Source: Akkermansiaceae bacterium (GTDB lineage Bacteria; Verrucomicrobiota; Verrucomicrobiia; Verrucomicrobiales; Akkermansiaceae). Taken from it: a stretch of DNA of 64,000 bases. Numbering within the stretch: the stretch's first letter is position 1; each line of letters begins with the position of its first letter. A program made the translations under genes and the position numbers. Positions 44,008 through 52,990 of this stretch are shown in pieces. The notes below the pieces were generated by a model. The model was given only the letters and a program-made list of their open reading frames with translations. It was not told where the DNA came from and searched no databases. Location: positions 1 through 64,000 of the forward strand of contig CANHPN010000009.1 of the NCBI GenBank assembly GCA_947462535.1, written 5' to 3'.

Positions 44008-44507
44008 TCGCCTTCCAGACAACTCGACGAGGCTCCTCACTGATAGAAACAGTGATCGCCATGGGCGTGCTCGCCGTGGCCATTCCACTGGTCTTCGGGG
44101 CCTTGGCGGAATCCGGGAAAAGCGGGCTGTCTTCCGAAGCGGAGACCCGCAGCACCTGGATGGTTTCCGCCTGCATGGCCGAGATTCGCGCGTCCCGCGA
44201 AGGCCGCCCGCAGTATTTTTACCCAACCGTGGCCGCCCAGGCATTCCCTCCTGACGGCGAGGTGTGGGCGCTGGCATTTTCACCAGAAGGCAAGCTTGTA
44301 GGCAAGGTCGGAAAGGCGGCTTATGACAAGGGAGTCAAGGAGCTCGAAGGCAGGGCGGTTCGCTACATCGCCTCGCTCAGCGCGGCGGCGGATCTAGCGG
44401 AAACGGGCCCCGCGCCGATGCTGCGAGCCCGGATCCACCTCGAATATCCGTCCGCATCTCCGGCGGCAAAACGGCAGAAGCTCGGCTTCCACACCCGCAT
44501 CCCATGA
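44004..44507 (+). CDS. Verru_Chthon cassette protein B-like pseudopilin
   Basis: 167 residues. The N-terminal methylation motif is present in GSSLIETVIAMGVLAVAIPLVFGAL, a hydrophobic stem with the glutamate at position 5 after the cleavage site. A soluble domain follows with VWALAFSPEGKLVG. The type B assignment rests on position as the second gene, length and the SLIETVIAMGVL stem seen in that group. The start ATG overlaps the D stop (ATGA), and the stop overlaps the C start the same way, so translation is coupled. No protein of the group has a tested role that I know of. Confidence 0.75.
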   Translation: MIAFQTTRRGSSLIETVIAMGVLAVAIPLVFGALAESGKSGLSSEAETRSTWMVSACMAEIRASREGRPQYFYPTVAAQAFPPDGEVWALAFSPEGKLVGKVGKAAYDKGVKELEGRAVRYIASLSAAADLAETGPAPMLRARIHLEYPSASPAAKRQKLGFHTRIP

Positions 44508-45232
44508 GGCTCAGTCACCGGCAGACCTGCGGATTCACCCTCATCGAACTGATGTTCTCGATGGCGATCGGCTCGATCATCCTGATCCTGGCAGCGGCCG
44601 TGCTCGGCAGTTCCGGAGATGGTTACGAGCGCGTAGGCGGCGGCATCGCCAGCCAAAAGGAGGCGCGCGCGCTGATCACCCGGCTTTCATCCGATCTCGA
44701 GACTGCTAGATTTCACGTTGACGGAGTGCTTGAAAAACAAGCGGACTCCCGGCCTGGGGTCCGTCTCGGATTTCTCAGCCTCCAGCCCGCCCATGCACAA
44801 ACGGACGCGGGGCGCATCGGAGATCTCTGTGCGGTGAACTATTACGTCAAGGATCTCAGCATCGGCGGGAAAACCGTCCGCTGCCTCATGCGCGGATTTC
44901 GTGAAAGCGGTGAGACGTTCGATGCCCTGCGCGGCGGCGCGGTCGCGGATCTCTTCGTCGAACGTGTAAACCTGGATGACCCCCTGGCACTCGGTGTCGT
45001 CTCCTTCGAGGCCCGTCCCAAGTCGCGGAATGCCGCTGGCGAATGGATCGACTGGCAGAAAAGCAATGTCGCCGGCCCGGAAGCATTCGAGGTGAAGCTG
45101 GTCGTTGTGCGTCGCGAACTCGCCGGGAAGCTCAAATCGCCGGGCGACTGGGACGGCGCGGCACAGGTGGGTCGTCACAAAGACCTCGACGTTTACGCAA
45201 CCTTCCTGCCTTTTGGAAATCATGCGAATTGA
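44504..45232 (+). CDS. Verru_Chthon cassette protein C-like pseudopilin
   Basis: 242 residues with a canonical pilin leader, TCGFTLIELMFSMAIGSIILILAAAVLG, followed by helical and beta-rich parts (ALITRLSSDLETARFHVDG). As the third cassette gene it corresponds to type C, but it seems shorter than other members I remember, so some part may be missing. The stop lies 11 bases inside the following large gene, which begins at ATG 45222. Confidence 0.75.
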   Translation: MRLSHRQTCGFTLIELMFSMAIGSIILILAAAVLGSSGDGYERVGGGIASQKEARALITRLSSDLETARFHVDGVLEKQADSRPGVRLGFLSLQPAHAQTDAGRIGDLCAVNYYVKDLSIGGKTVRCLMRGFRESGETFDALRGGAVADLFVERVNLDDPLALGVVSFEARPKSRNAAGEWIDWQKSNVAGPEAFEVKLVVVRRELAGKLKSPGDWDGAAQVGRHKDLDVYATFLPFGNHAN

Positions 45233-48197
45233 TCCATCAACGCGTCATGGCAAGCACTCTGACGGATTCACCCTGCCGGCCATCCTCGTGGTCGTCGGGG
45301 CGCTGTTGGTTCTAGCAGTCGGCATTCTCCTCGTCGCGGGTATCGAGCGCGATACCGCCCGTTCCTTCGCCGACCGTCAACGCGCGGAACTCGCCGCCCG
45401 CGCCGGCCTGGAAGAGATCTGCGGCATTCTGAATCTCGAAGCCGCCAACGATGATTTCCTGGTCATTCAATCGACTCTCGCCACCCCGGTCGTCTCCGGC
45501 CGTCAGGCAGCACCGCAACTCTTCATCGCCCGCGGGACGGTGGATCAGGGAGCGTATTCCTATCGTTATCGTCCTCTTTTCAGCAGCACCATCCGTCCTG
45601 CTAACAATACTGTTCTATCTCCACCCGTGGTCGAGCCTTTGGTGGGACCGACGCAGGAGTCGCACGTCGATTTCACCACGTTGCCCTACCACGACAAGGT
45701 GCGTGCGGCCTGGTTGCCGATCTTGGACGAGAAGGGCAGGACCGTCGCCCGTTATGCCTATTGGGTCGAGGATTTGCAGGGGAAGCTCGACCCCGTGCAT
45801 GTCGGTAATCTCGATGGAGTGGATCTATCACACGCGCGCGCCGCCCACCCGTTCCCCGCGCCCGGCCTCAATCCGGCTTCCGAGTCAGCTGGCGAGGCTC
45901 CTCTCAACCAGATCGCGCTCTTCGCGATCGAGCCAGCCACCACATCTAGCAGTCAGGGGGCGATTGGCAAAACCCTGGTTGAAAACCGAAGGCTCCTGTT
46001 ATCGCCAGATTCCATGCTCGCCGCAGCCAACATCAGGCCCCCGCTCATTCGTGATCATGCCGGGTGCCTTGTTGACTTGAAAGCGCGGGCCATCGAGGAA
46101 TCTCTAGCAGCAAATTTCCAGCCGTATTTCGAGCGTCCGCTCGTTCCTATCGCACCAGGCATCAATACCGCCGTCGCGGGCAAGCCACGCATGAATCTGA
46201 ATGCCTTGTTAGCCAAGAACTCGGACGACGCCGTCGATGAAATGGCCGGCTTCATCCGCGCCGCATTGCCGGACTTCGACAAGCGCAAGGGCGGCTTTCC
46301 CGAAGACTATGTGAAAACCCTGGCGGCCAACGCGATCGACTACGCGGACGCGGATTCCAAGCCGACCCTGAAATCCGGCGGATACCGGGGCCTTGATGCG
46401 TGTCCGTTGATGAGTGAGATCGCCCTGCAAGTGAACTATGTCGGCATTTCCGATCAACAGGATCGGAAAATCATGACCTTCCGGTTCAAGCTCTTCGCCG
46501 AGCTCTGTAACCCGACAAGCCAACCGGTCTCGGGTGATGCCAGGCTCAGCTACGAGGTGGCGTTGCCGATGGACAGCATCGGGGCAGGGGTCGGCGGTGA
46601 GCCATTCGACTCTCCGGCCTTCCTTTCCGATCCGGCGGTTTCAACGCATGATCTCACCCTCATCGGAGGGCGTTACTGGACCCGCCAAGTCAAGATTACG
46701 CTCGAACCCAATCAATACCGCTGTTATCTTTTCGCCGATGTGGTCTATCGTATGGACGTGGGTGCATCCTCCGATTTCATCCCGAATAAGACCCCATTCA
46801 GCCTCAACGAAACCCGGGCGGCGTCGGGCTTGTCACTGATGTGGGACGGAAAGGTGTTGGAGCGGACCGACGGGATCTTGCGGCAGGCCGGCCTGATCTA
46901 CTCGAAAAAGAACGGTGTCGTCACGGGGGGGTTCAAAACGGGGACTCCCGAAATCATCACCAAGGCGGCGCTGCCAGGACATGTTTATGACGATTATCCG
47001 CGCATGTATTACAATATGGGTGATCCGCGAATAACGCACTACTTGCGAGCCGCGCCGCTGGATGAGAACGCATATCCGGAGAATATCAGTCCGAACCGTC
47101 GAAACATCCGACTCGATATTTATGACGACGACGTTAAGACCAAACCCAAAGTTTACGCCCGCATGCTTCCCTCCGAGTGGCCGGATGGCGGGCACAACGC
47201 GGCGGTGGGTTCGTGGTCGCCGGGGAGCAATGACAGGACCGAGATGACAGCCGCCAAGTTCGATTTTCCCTATGATCCGCAAATGGGAATGGCCGTGTCG
47301 CAAGCGATCTCCAACCGAGGTCGATTCTACAGCACCACGGAGCTCGGCCGCATCTTCGATCCTGTCATGCATGCTCCCGCTTTTTCTAGCAGCATTGAAA
47401 CCGCCGAGCTCCTTAACAAGGGGAAAATGCCGTCCTCGCGCTCGTCGTGGCCGGATGTCAACGGCAACCAGGGCAGCCCGTTTTATGGCGGCGGAAACAC
47501 CTTGCGCATCGGCCGTCCGGAGCATCCGGAATTCGATTTAAGCACGCAGCCCGGTCTGCACGCGGCGCGCCTGCTGGACCTTTTCCATGCCGGACGCTCC
47601 CGCTCCGGAAATCCGGCGGACCGCGAAGGACCCGTGACGCGCATCGCGGGCCACGTGAATCTCAACACCGCTTCCCGTGACGCGCTCCGCGCGATGGCGG
47701 CCGGCGCGCTTGCCATGGATCCTTTGTTAGCGAGACGCTCGGGCGGCGACCACCTCGGCGCGCCAGAAATGGCTCCGCCCGTCTCGCCGCTTTCGCTCTC
47801 TGCTCCCACTCTAACAGATGAAGCCGACCGCATCGCCGGTGCGATTCTCCACAGTCGCCCCTATCATAGCGCCGCGGATCTGGCTCGCGCGAGGGAACCG
47901 GACGGGACAGCCGTTTTTGGGAACCGCTCCATGTATCCGGACAACAACAACATCGAATGGAGCGACGCGGCCGCCGAGGAAATCTTCGCCCGTGTGTATG
48001 AGGGGAGTACGGTGCGCTCGCGAAATTTCCGGGTATGGATCGTGGCCCAGGCGCTCGCCCCGGGCGCGGTTCCGCAGGTCCTCGCCGAGGTCAGGAAAGT
48101 CCAAACGCTGTTCGCCGATCCCGGAGAACGGGCTGCCGACGGTTCCATCGTTTCCGGGAAATTCAAAACCAAAGTTATCTCATCCAATGAATTCTAG
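45222..48197 (+). CDS. Verru_Chthon cassette protein A (large pilin-like membrane protein)
   Basis: 991 residues from ATG 45222; the track start (45105) reads back into gene C. The N-terminus HSDGFTLPAILVVVGALLVLAVGILLVAGIERDTARSFADRQRAELAARAGLEE has a FTLP prepilin-like stem like PilX/GspK proteins, and SHVNLNTASRDALRAMAAGAL-type helix-hairpin-helix-like text (VNLNTASRDALRAMA) near residue 810 resembles the GspK middle domain. The long exported remainder contains WVEDLQGKLDPVHVGN. It is the last and largest cassette member. It probably acts as a minor pilin at the tip of a pseudopilus, by analogy with GspK. Overlaps both neighbours by 11 bases. Confidence 0.8.
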   Translation: MRIDPSTRHGKHSDGFTLPAILVVVGALLVLAVGILLVAGIERDTARSFADRQRAELAARAGLEEICGILNLEAANDDFLVIQSTLATPVVSGRQAAPQLFIARGTVDQGAYSYRYRPLFSSTIRPANNTVLSPPVVEPLVGPTQESHVDFTTLPYHDKVRAAWLPILDEKGRTVARYAYWVEDLQGKLDPVHVGNLDGVDLSHARAAHPFPAPGLNPASESAGEAPLNQIALFAIEPATTSSSQGAIGKTLVENRRLLLSPDSMLAAANIRPPLIRDHAGCLVDLKARAIEESLAANFQPYFERPLVPIAPGINTAVAGKPRMNLNALLAKNSDDAVDEMAGFIRAALPDFDKRKGGFPEDYVKTLAANAIDYADADSKPTLKSGGYRGLDACPLMSEIALQVNYVGISDQQDRKIMTFRFKLFAELCNPTSQPVSGDARLSYEVALPMDSIGAGVGGEPFDSPAFLSDPAVSTHDLTLIGGRYWTRQVKITLEPNQYRCYLFADVVYRMDVGASSDFIPNKTPFSLNETRAASGLSLMWDGKVLERTDGILRQAGLIYSKKNGVVTGGFKTGTPEIITKAALPGHVYDDYPRMYYNMGDPRITHYLRAAPLDENAYPENISPNRRNIRLDIYDDDVKTKPKVYARMLPSEWPDGGHNAAVGSWSPGSNDRTEMTAAKFDFPYDPQMGMAVSQAISNRGRFYSTTELGRIFDPVMHAPAFSSSIETAELLNKGKMPSSRSSWPDVNGNQGSPFYGGGNTLRIGRPEHPEFDLSTQPGLHAARLLDLFHAGRSRSGNPADREGPVTRIAGHVNLNTASRDALRAMAAGALAMDPLLARRSGGDHLGAPEMAPPVSPLSLSAPTLTDEADRIAGAILHSRPYHSAADLARAREPDGTAVFGNRSMYPDNNNIEWSDAAAEEIFARVYEGSTVRSRNFRVWIVAQALAPGAVPQVLAEVRKVQTLFADPGERAADGSIVSGKFKTKVISSNEF

Positions 48198-48867
48198 CAG
48201 TCGTTTGGTCTTGGTCTTGTTCATGTGCCTGGCTCCATTGCTACAAGGTCAGGAAGCTAAGCGCGGACCGTTAGGCTTCGTCCGTATGCTCAATGCCGTC
48301 GGGATCGGGACGGGAAAACTGGAGTTCATGATCGACGGGAAAGCCGTGCGGCCGGGTGGCTATCAGTTGGGAAACGTCACTGGGGGGATCGCACTGAAAC
48401 CGGCTAACTACCAAGTGAAATTTCGCCGGGAGGGCGTGAAAGAAGGCACGACGCAGGTGCAGGTGAAGGTCGATGACACCACCATTCTCATTCCCTTTGC
48501 CGAAGAGATTCCGGCCACCGACCAGGAGCCCGCCCGTTGGAACATCCGGATTTTGAAATTGAAACAGCATCAATCGGAAGACAAGCCGACGGCTTCTTTC
48601 GTCTCGGTTTCACGGGAGCCCACACTCAAGGTGGAGATCCGGCAGGTCGATGGGAAATGGGAGCCAGTGTTCGTCAAGCGCCTCGGGATCGCCCGCGCGG
48701 AAATCAAACAATCGCGTGGTTACATGTCAGTGCGCTGCAATGAGCAGGACTTGTCCGCAGTGTCCGTGGGAGCTGCCGGAAACTTCGTCTCGGTTCTTTA
48801 TGAAGACGACAAGGGCGCGCTCCGTTCGAAGACCTTCCAGGATTACAAGTATCTGAGCGCGGAGTGA
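48187..48867 (+). CDS. Secreted protein encoded at the end of the Verru_Chthon cassette
   Basis: 226 residues starting at ATG 48187, 11 bases inside the cassette A stop. A signal peptide (MNSSSRLVLVLFMCLAPLLQG) is followed by GFVRMLNAVGIGTGKLEFMIDGKAV, which has the feel of a DUF4397-like beta-sandwich, and a C-terminal SVGAAGNFVSVLYEDDKG. The track lists it within a longer frame that starts inside gene A. Nothing suggests an enzyme. Because of the overlap, it is expressed with the cassette and could be an exported substrate or accessory of the pseudopilus; that is inference. Confidence 0.65.
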   Translation: MNSSSRLVLVLFMCLAPLLQGQEAKRGPLGFVRMLNAVGIGTGKLEFMIDGKAVRPGGYQLGNVTGGIALKPANYQVKFRREGVKEGTTQVQVKVDDTTILIPFAEEIPATDQEPARWNIRILKLKQHQSEDKPTASFVSVSREPTLKVEIRQVDGKWEPVFVKRLGIARAEIKQSRGYMSVRCNEQDLSAVSVGAAGNFVSVLYEDDKGALRSKTFQDYKYLSAE

Positions 48868-48936
48868 GGGGAAATCGCCACTGGATCGTTCCTTTTCGGC
48901 ATGAGCAAACTCCTTGTTCGGCACACTTTGAAAACG

Positions 48937-48967
48937 AAAAAACGCAGGCCGGTGAAACCAGCCTGCG
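48937..48967 (-). terminator. Intrinsic terminator of the EF-hand gene
   Basis: On the minus strand a 7-bp stem CGCAGGC/GCCTGCG with an 11-base loop is followed by TTTTTTCG. It lies 34 bases after the EF-hand gene stop and is in the right orientation to end its transcript. Confidence 0.75.
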
Positions 48968-49000
48968 GTGTTGAATTTCAGGGATCGGACCTGTTCTCAA

Positions 49001-49486
49001 TTACTCGGCTTCCGGAGCAGGTGGCGTGCCGCCCTTTTTACCACCCGGGCCGCGCTTGCCGCCTGGGCCTGGGCCGCGGCCCATCGGAGGAAGCTCCTCG
49101 CCGGCATCGCGGGCCGCCTTGACTTCCTCCCTGCTCAGCTTGCCGTCTTTGTCGGCGTCGTATTTTTCAATCAGCGCCCTGTGGCGGGCCTGCATGTCGG
49201 CCTTCATCGCCTCTTTTTCCGTGTCGGAAAGCTCGCCGCTTTTATCGGCGTCATATTTCTCGAGCATCTTCGCTTTGCGCTCTTCCATTCTCGCCTTCAT
49301 CGCTTCATGCATCGCCTTCCTCTCGTCAGCAGAAAGCTTGCCGTCCTTGTCCGCGTCGAATTTTTCCAGCATTTCGGCGGGAACCTCGCGCTTCGGTCCG
49401 TCCAGGCGCTTTGGCTTGTCTTCGGCCACTGCGAATGCGCAGGTCCCGATGAGGGCGCCGAGGGTGAGGAGTGTGGTCGTTTTCAT
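49001..49486 (-). CDS. Secreted EF-hand calcium-binding protein
   Basis: 161 residues with a signal peptide (MKTTTLLTLGALIGTCAFAVA). Three EF-hand loops are plain: FDADKDGKLSADE, YDADKSGELSDTE and YDADKDGKLSREE, each with the acidic 1, 3, 5 and 12 positions; two are joined by highly charged helices (MHEAMKARMEERKAKMLEK). The C-terminus is Gly/Pro-rich. It is a typical planctomycetal/verrucomicrobial exported EF-hand protein whose target is unknown. An intrinsic terminator follows. Confidence 0.88.
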   Translation of the reverse strand: MKTTTLLTLGALIGTCAFAVAEDKPKRLDGPKREVPAEMLEKFDADKDGKLSADERKAMHEAMKARMEERKAKMLEKYDADKSGELSDTEKEAMKADMQARHRALIEKYDADKDGKLSREEVKAARDAGEELPPMGRGPGPGGKRGPGGKKGGTPPAPEAE

Positions 49487-49624
49487 TGTTGGTTTTCAGT
49501 TGGAGTTTGGAGCCCGGTTTGCGGTCTCGACTGACCATCAAACCGCGGCTCCCAAAAAAGGTTGCGCGACATCTGACGAATGAGTTGCCACACCCGCCGC
49601 CGCCGTCTTGGATTCCCCCTGAAA

Positions 49625-50548
49625 ATGGCAGATAACCCGCAGCCTCCCACCCAGTCCAAAGCGCTCGTCTTCGCCCGCCGCAGCGCCAGCACCCTGTTTC
49701 TGTGGGGACTCGTCACGGCCATCTTCGTCAGTGGCAGATCCTGGGCCGTGCTCGGCCTCATCAGCGCACTCGCCATGATCGCCACCGTCGAGTATTTCAA
49801 AATGCTCCGCGCCGCAGCCGTGATGTGCTTCCCCCGCTTCGGCATCCTGCTCGCCGCCGTTTACTGCGGCGGGCTCTCCTGGTATTTCTGGCAGGGTGGA
49901 AAATCAATCCCGCAGGACGTCGACGACCTCGCGATCTTCATCGCCATCGCCGGCGCCTTCACCCTCCAGCTCCGCTATCCGATCCGCAGCATCGAGGCGC
50001 TGCTCGCGGTGGCCGCCAATCTGCTAGGCTTCGTCTACGTCGCCTTCCTTTTCACCTTCGCCGCCCGCATCACCTTCCTGGACCCCGACGCCACCGCCGT
50101 CCCGGGCTTCGTCAGCAGCTCCGGCGCGTTCCTACTGCTCTGGCTGCTCGCCGTCACCAAGTTTACCGACATGGGAGCCTACATCGTCGGCTCGATGATG
50201 GGCCGCCACAAGATGATCCCCCACGTCAGCCCCGGAAAAACCTGGGAGGGCTTCGGCGGGGCGCTGCTCTTCTCCCAGCTCGCCGCCTGCGGGCTTTACC
50301 TGTTATTTCCCTCCCAGCTCCAAATCTTCCAACACTGGGGCCACGTCGTCGCCCTCGGATTCATCCTCTCCATTCTCGCCGTCATCGGCGACCTTGCGGA
50401 AAGCGTGGTCAAGCGCGCCATCCACGCCAAGGACTCCGGCAAAATGCTTCCCGGCATCGGCGGATCGCTCGACCTCATCGACAGCATCTGCTTCACCGCG
50501 CCCGCGCTCTATTTTTACCTGAAATGGATCCTTCTCCCCGCCGCATGA
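49625..50548 (+). CDS. cdsA: Phosphatidate cytidylyltransferase
   Basis: Membrane enzyme making CDP-diacylglycerol from CTP and phosphatidate, the entry to phospholipid synthesis. 307 residues from ATG 49625 (MADNPQPPTQSK), with about eight hydrophobic segments. The family block ISPGKTWEGFGGALL-like VSPGKTWEGFGGALLFSQLAACGLYLL and the C-terminal signature GDLAESVVKRAIHAKDSGKMLPGIGGSLDLIDSICFTAPALYFYL are present. The usual H-G-G and D-R of the signature are replaced by I-G-G and a shifted D, as in some other bacteria. dxr starts within its stop (ATGA). Track start at 49580 is 15 codons earlier and unneeded. Confidence 0.93.
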   Translation: MADNPQPPTQSKALVFARRSASTLFLWGLVTAIFVSGRSWAVLGLISALAMIATVEYFKMLRAAAVMCFPRFGILLAAVYCGGLSWYFWQGGKSIPQDVDDLAIFIAIAGAFTLQLRYPIRSIEALLAVAANLLGFVYVAFLFTFAARITFLDPDATAVPGFVSSSGAFLLLWLLAVTKFTDMGAYIVGSMMGRHKMIPHVSPGKTWEGFGGALLFSQLAACGLYLLFPSQLQIFQHWGHVVALGFILSILAVIGDLAESVVKRAIHAKDSGKMLPGIGGSLDLIDSICFTAPALYFYLKWILLPAA

Positions 50549-51714
50549 ACGCCCCGCCCCGTAAACGCCGCGTCATCCTGCTAGGCTCCACCGGCTCCAT
50601 CGGCTGCTCCACCCTCAAGGTCGCCCGCGAGCTGCCAGAGCAAATCGAAATCATCGCTCTCGCAGCATGCGCCAACATCGAGAAACTCGCCGCCCAGGCC
50701 CGCGAAACCGGCATCCGCCACGTCGCCATTTACGACGCCACCAAGGAGTCCGCCCTCCGCGCCCTTCTCCCCGCCGATGTGAAAATCCACACCGGCGCGG
50801 AAGGACTGCTAGAACTCGCCACCCTCGCCGACGCCGACATCGTGCTCATCGCCATCGTCGGCACCGCCGGCCTTCATCCCGCGCTCGCCGCCATCGAGGC
50901 GGGCAAGGACCTCGCCATCGCCTCCAAGGAAATCCTCGTCATGGCCGGCGAGATCATCACCGCCGCCGCCGAGAAGCGCGGGGTGAAACTCCTTCCAGTC
51001 GATAGCGAGCACAACGCCATCTTCCAATGCCTCGATGCCCACCGCGGCGGCGGGTCCGAAGTCTCGCGGCTGATCCTAACCGCATCCGGCGGCCCCTTCC
51101 GCACTCTTCCCTCCGATCAAATCCGCCACGTTACTCTCGCCCAGGCCCTCAAGCACCCGACCTGGGAAATGGGTCCGAAGATCACCATCGACTCCGCCAC
51201 GCTTTTTAACAAGGGCCTCGAAATGATCGAAGCCCGCTGGCTCTTCGGCATCGGCATGGAGCGCATCGACGTGGTCGTCCACCCGCAGAGCATCATCCAC
51301 TCGATGGTCGAGTTCACCGACGGCTCGGTGCTCGCCCAGCTCAGCCGGACCGACATGTGCTTCCCGATCCAATACGCGCTCACCTGGCCGCGCCGCGTCA
51401 AGGGGGGCCTCCGCCCGCTCGATTTCCCGGCGCTGGCGAAGCTCGAGTTCGAGGCCCCGCGCACGGCGGATTTTCCGGCACTCGGTCTCGCCCGCCGCGC
51501 CGGTCTGGCCGGCGGCACCCTGCCCGCCGTTTACAACGCCGCCAACGAAGTCGCCGTCGATGCCTTCCGCGCCGGAAAAATTTCCTTCCCCGGCATCTGG
51601 CAATGCGTCACCACCGTCATGGACATCCACCAGATCCACCCTCCCGCCAGCCTGGATGCAGTCGTCGCGGCGGACCGCTGGGCGCGCGAAACCGCTGCGG
51701 CATTCATCGCCTAA
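50545..51714 (+). CDS. dxr: 1-deoxy-D-xylulose-5-phosphate reductoisomerase
   Basis: First committed step of the MEP isoprenoid pathway, using NADPH and a divalent metal. 389 residues from ATG 50545, which overlaps the cdsA stop by 4 bases; the track's 670-codon ORF reads back through cdsA in another frame. Motifs: VILLGSTGSIGCSTLKVARE (NADPH-binding), ASKEILVMAGEI, LLPVDSEHNAIFQCL with metal Asp/Glu, LTASGGPFRTL, LKHPTWEMGPKITIDSATLFNKGLEMIEARWLFG, and VHPQSIIHSMVEFTDGS. The fosmidomycin-binding loop is intact. The gene pair cdsA-dxr is widespread in bacteria. Confidence 0.96.
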   Translation: MNAPPRKRRVILLGSTGSIGCSTLKVARELPEQIEIIALAACANIEKLAAQARETGIRHVAIYDATKESALRALLPADVKIHTGAEGLLELATLADADIVLIAIVGTAGLHPALAAIEAGKDLAIASKEILVMAGEIITAAAEKRGVKLLPVDSEHNAIFQCLDAHRGGGSEVSRLILTASGGPFRTLPSDQIRHVTLAQALKHPTWEMGPKITIDSATLFNKGLEMIEARWLFGIGMERIDVVVHPQSIIHSMVEFTDGSVLAQLSRTDMCFPIQYALTWPRRVKGGLRPLDFPALAKLEFEAPRTADFPALGLARRAGLAGGTLPAVYNAANEVAVDAFRAGKISFPGIWQCVTTVMDIHQIHPPASLDAVVAADRWARETAAAFIA

Positions 51715-51765
51715 CTCCGTCTTTTCCGATTCCCTCCAACCATCTCCGGAGTCTATATTTCCATC

Positions 51766-52857
51766 ATGCACCTCTTGAGCCGCCTCATCATCCTGTCCTT
51801 CCTGCTCGCGATTTCCCACGCCGACGCCGCCCCGGCCGATGCCCAGCGGATCCAGAAAACCTACCAGCTCGCGATGGAGAAGTGGGCTTTGGAAACACGC
51901 ATCGCCGCCACCCCGGCCGAGCAGACCAAGGCGTGGAGCAGCCGTCCCGACGCCGTCGTCTTCGCCAAACAAATGTGGGCTAGCATCGGCCAGTCACTCA
52001 ACCAGGAATGGACGCTCGAACCCGCAGCCTGGTTCCTCCAAATCACCCCCGGCCTGTTCGCGGCCAATGAAACCGGCGTTCCGACCGCCATCTTCACCAA
52101 GGAAAACGAAGCCATCCGCAAAGTCGTCGAAACCCGCCACCTCAACAGCCTCAAACTCATCCCCGTCTGCGCCGCCCTCGCCGCCAGCCCCGACACCCGC
52201 TCGCTCGCCTTGCTTGAGAAAATCCAGTCCGGCAGCCCGGATTCCAAGACCCAGGGCGTCGCCGCGCTTGCAGCCGCCATGCAGATCAAATCCCTCGGCG
52301 ACGACGGCGAGATCATGCGCAAACGCCTCACCTACCTCCGCAAGGCCATCATCCAGAGCTCCGATGTCGAGCTGGGCGGCATCACCGTCGCCAAGCTCGC
52401 CGAGGACGAGCTTTACATCATCCGCTACCTCTCCAAAGGCCGCGTCGCTCCCGACCTCGTCGGCGTGGATTCCGCCAACCGGCCGCTCTCCCTATCCGCT
52501 AACAAAGGCAAGGTCGTCATCCTTCTCTTCTGGAACAGCAACGTTCAGGATGCCATGCGCGTCATTGAAATCACCGCCGCCACGGAAATGAAATTCAAGG
52601 GCCGGCCCCTCGTCGTGATCGGCGTGAACAACGATCCCGCCGAAAAACTCCGCAGCCTCCAGGCCGACAACACCGTCACCTGGCCTAACTTCTCCGATCC
52701 CGAAAACAAACTCGCCAAGGAATACCGCGTCGGCTCCTCGCCACTCGTTTACGTCCTCGATGGCGAGCGGAAAATCCACTACGCCGGCGCGCCCGGCTCG
52801 TTCGTGGAACTCACCGCAGAAGCTCTGCTCGCCGAGCTCAAGCCCGCCGTGGAATAG
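51766..52857 (+). CDS. Exported protein with a thioredoxin-like domain lacking the CxxC motif
   Basis: 363 residues with a signal peptide (HLLSRLIILSFLLAISHADA). The first 200 residues are helical and unassigned. The last 150 residues look like a TlpA/redoxin fold: APDLVGVDSANRPLSLSANKGKVVILLFWNSNVQDAMRVIEIT, then FKGRPLVVIGVNNDPAEKLRSL and YRVGSSPLVYVLDGERKIHYAGAPG. In active relatives the FW segment is FWAxWCxxC; here the two cysteines are absent (NSNVQDAM), so redox activity is unlikely. It follows dxr by 51 bases. Confidence 0.68.
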   Translation: MHLLSRLIILSFLLAISHADAAPADAQRIQKTYQLAMEKWALETRIAATPAEQTKAWSSRPDAVVFAKQMWASIGQSLNQEWTLEPAAWFLQITPGLFAANETGVPTAIFTKENEAIRKVVETRHLNSLKLIPVCAALAASPDTRSLALLEKIQSGSPDSKTQGVAALAAAMQIKSLGDDGEIMRKRLTYLRKAIIQSSDVELGGITVAKLAEDELYIIRYLSKGRVAPDLVGVDSANRPLSLSANKGKVVILLFWNSNVQDAMRVIEITAATEMKFKGRPLVVIGVNNDPAEKLRSLQADNTVTWPNFSDPENKLAKEYRVGSSPLVYVLDGERKIHYAGAPGSFVELTAEALLAELKPAVE

Positions 52858-52858
52858 C

Positions 52859-52920
52859 GTGCCCCGGCTGTCTCAGACGGGCTCTTGAATTCCGCTCCCG
52901 GCTCAGACATTCGGGATACG
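52859..52920 (+). repeat. 62-bp dispersed intergenic repeat, copy 2
   Basis: Gapless match (56 of 62) to the reverse complement of 43031-43092; begins GTGCCCCGGCTGTCTCAGAC 1 base after the stop of the thioredoxin-fold gene. The differing bases are scattered, so the copies have drifted from a common ancestor. A TGTCTcAGAC hairpin is present in this copy but interrupted in copy 1. Confidence 0.8.
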
Positions 52921-52948
52921 TTGCGACACCCGTTTGTGATGCGGGCCT

Positions 52949-52990
52949 AAAAAACCACGGGCGTCAGATTCCTTGTTCCGACGCCCGTGG
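52949..52990 (-). terminator. Intrinsic terminator of the MoxR/DUF58 cluster
   Basis: An 11-bp perfect stem CCACGGGCGTC/GACGCCCGTGG with a 14-base loop is followed, on the minus strand, by TTTTTT. It lies about 93 bases after the DUF58 stop, the last gene of the minus-strand cluster. Confidence 0.82.
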
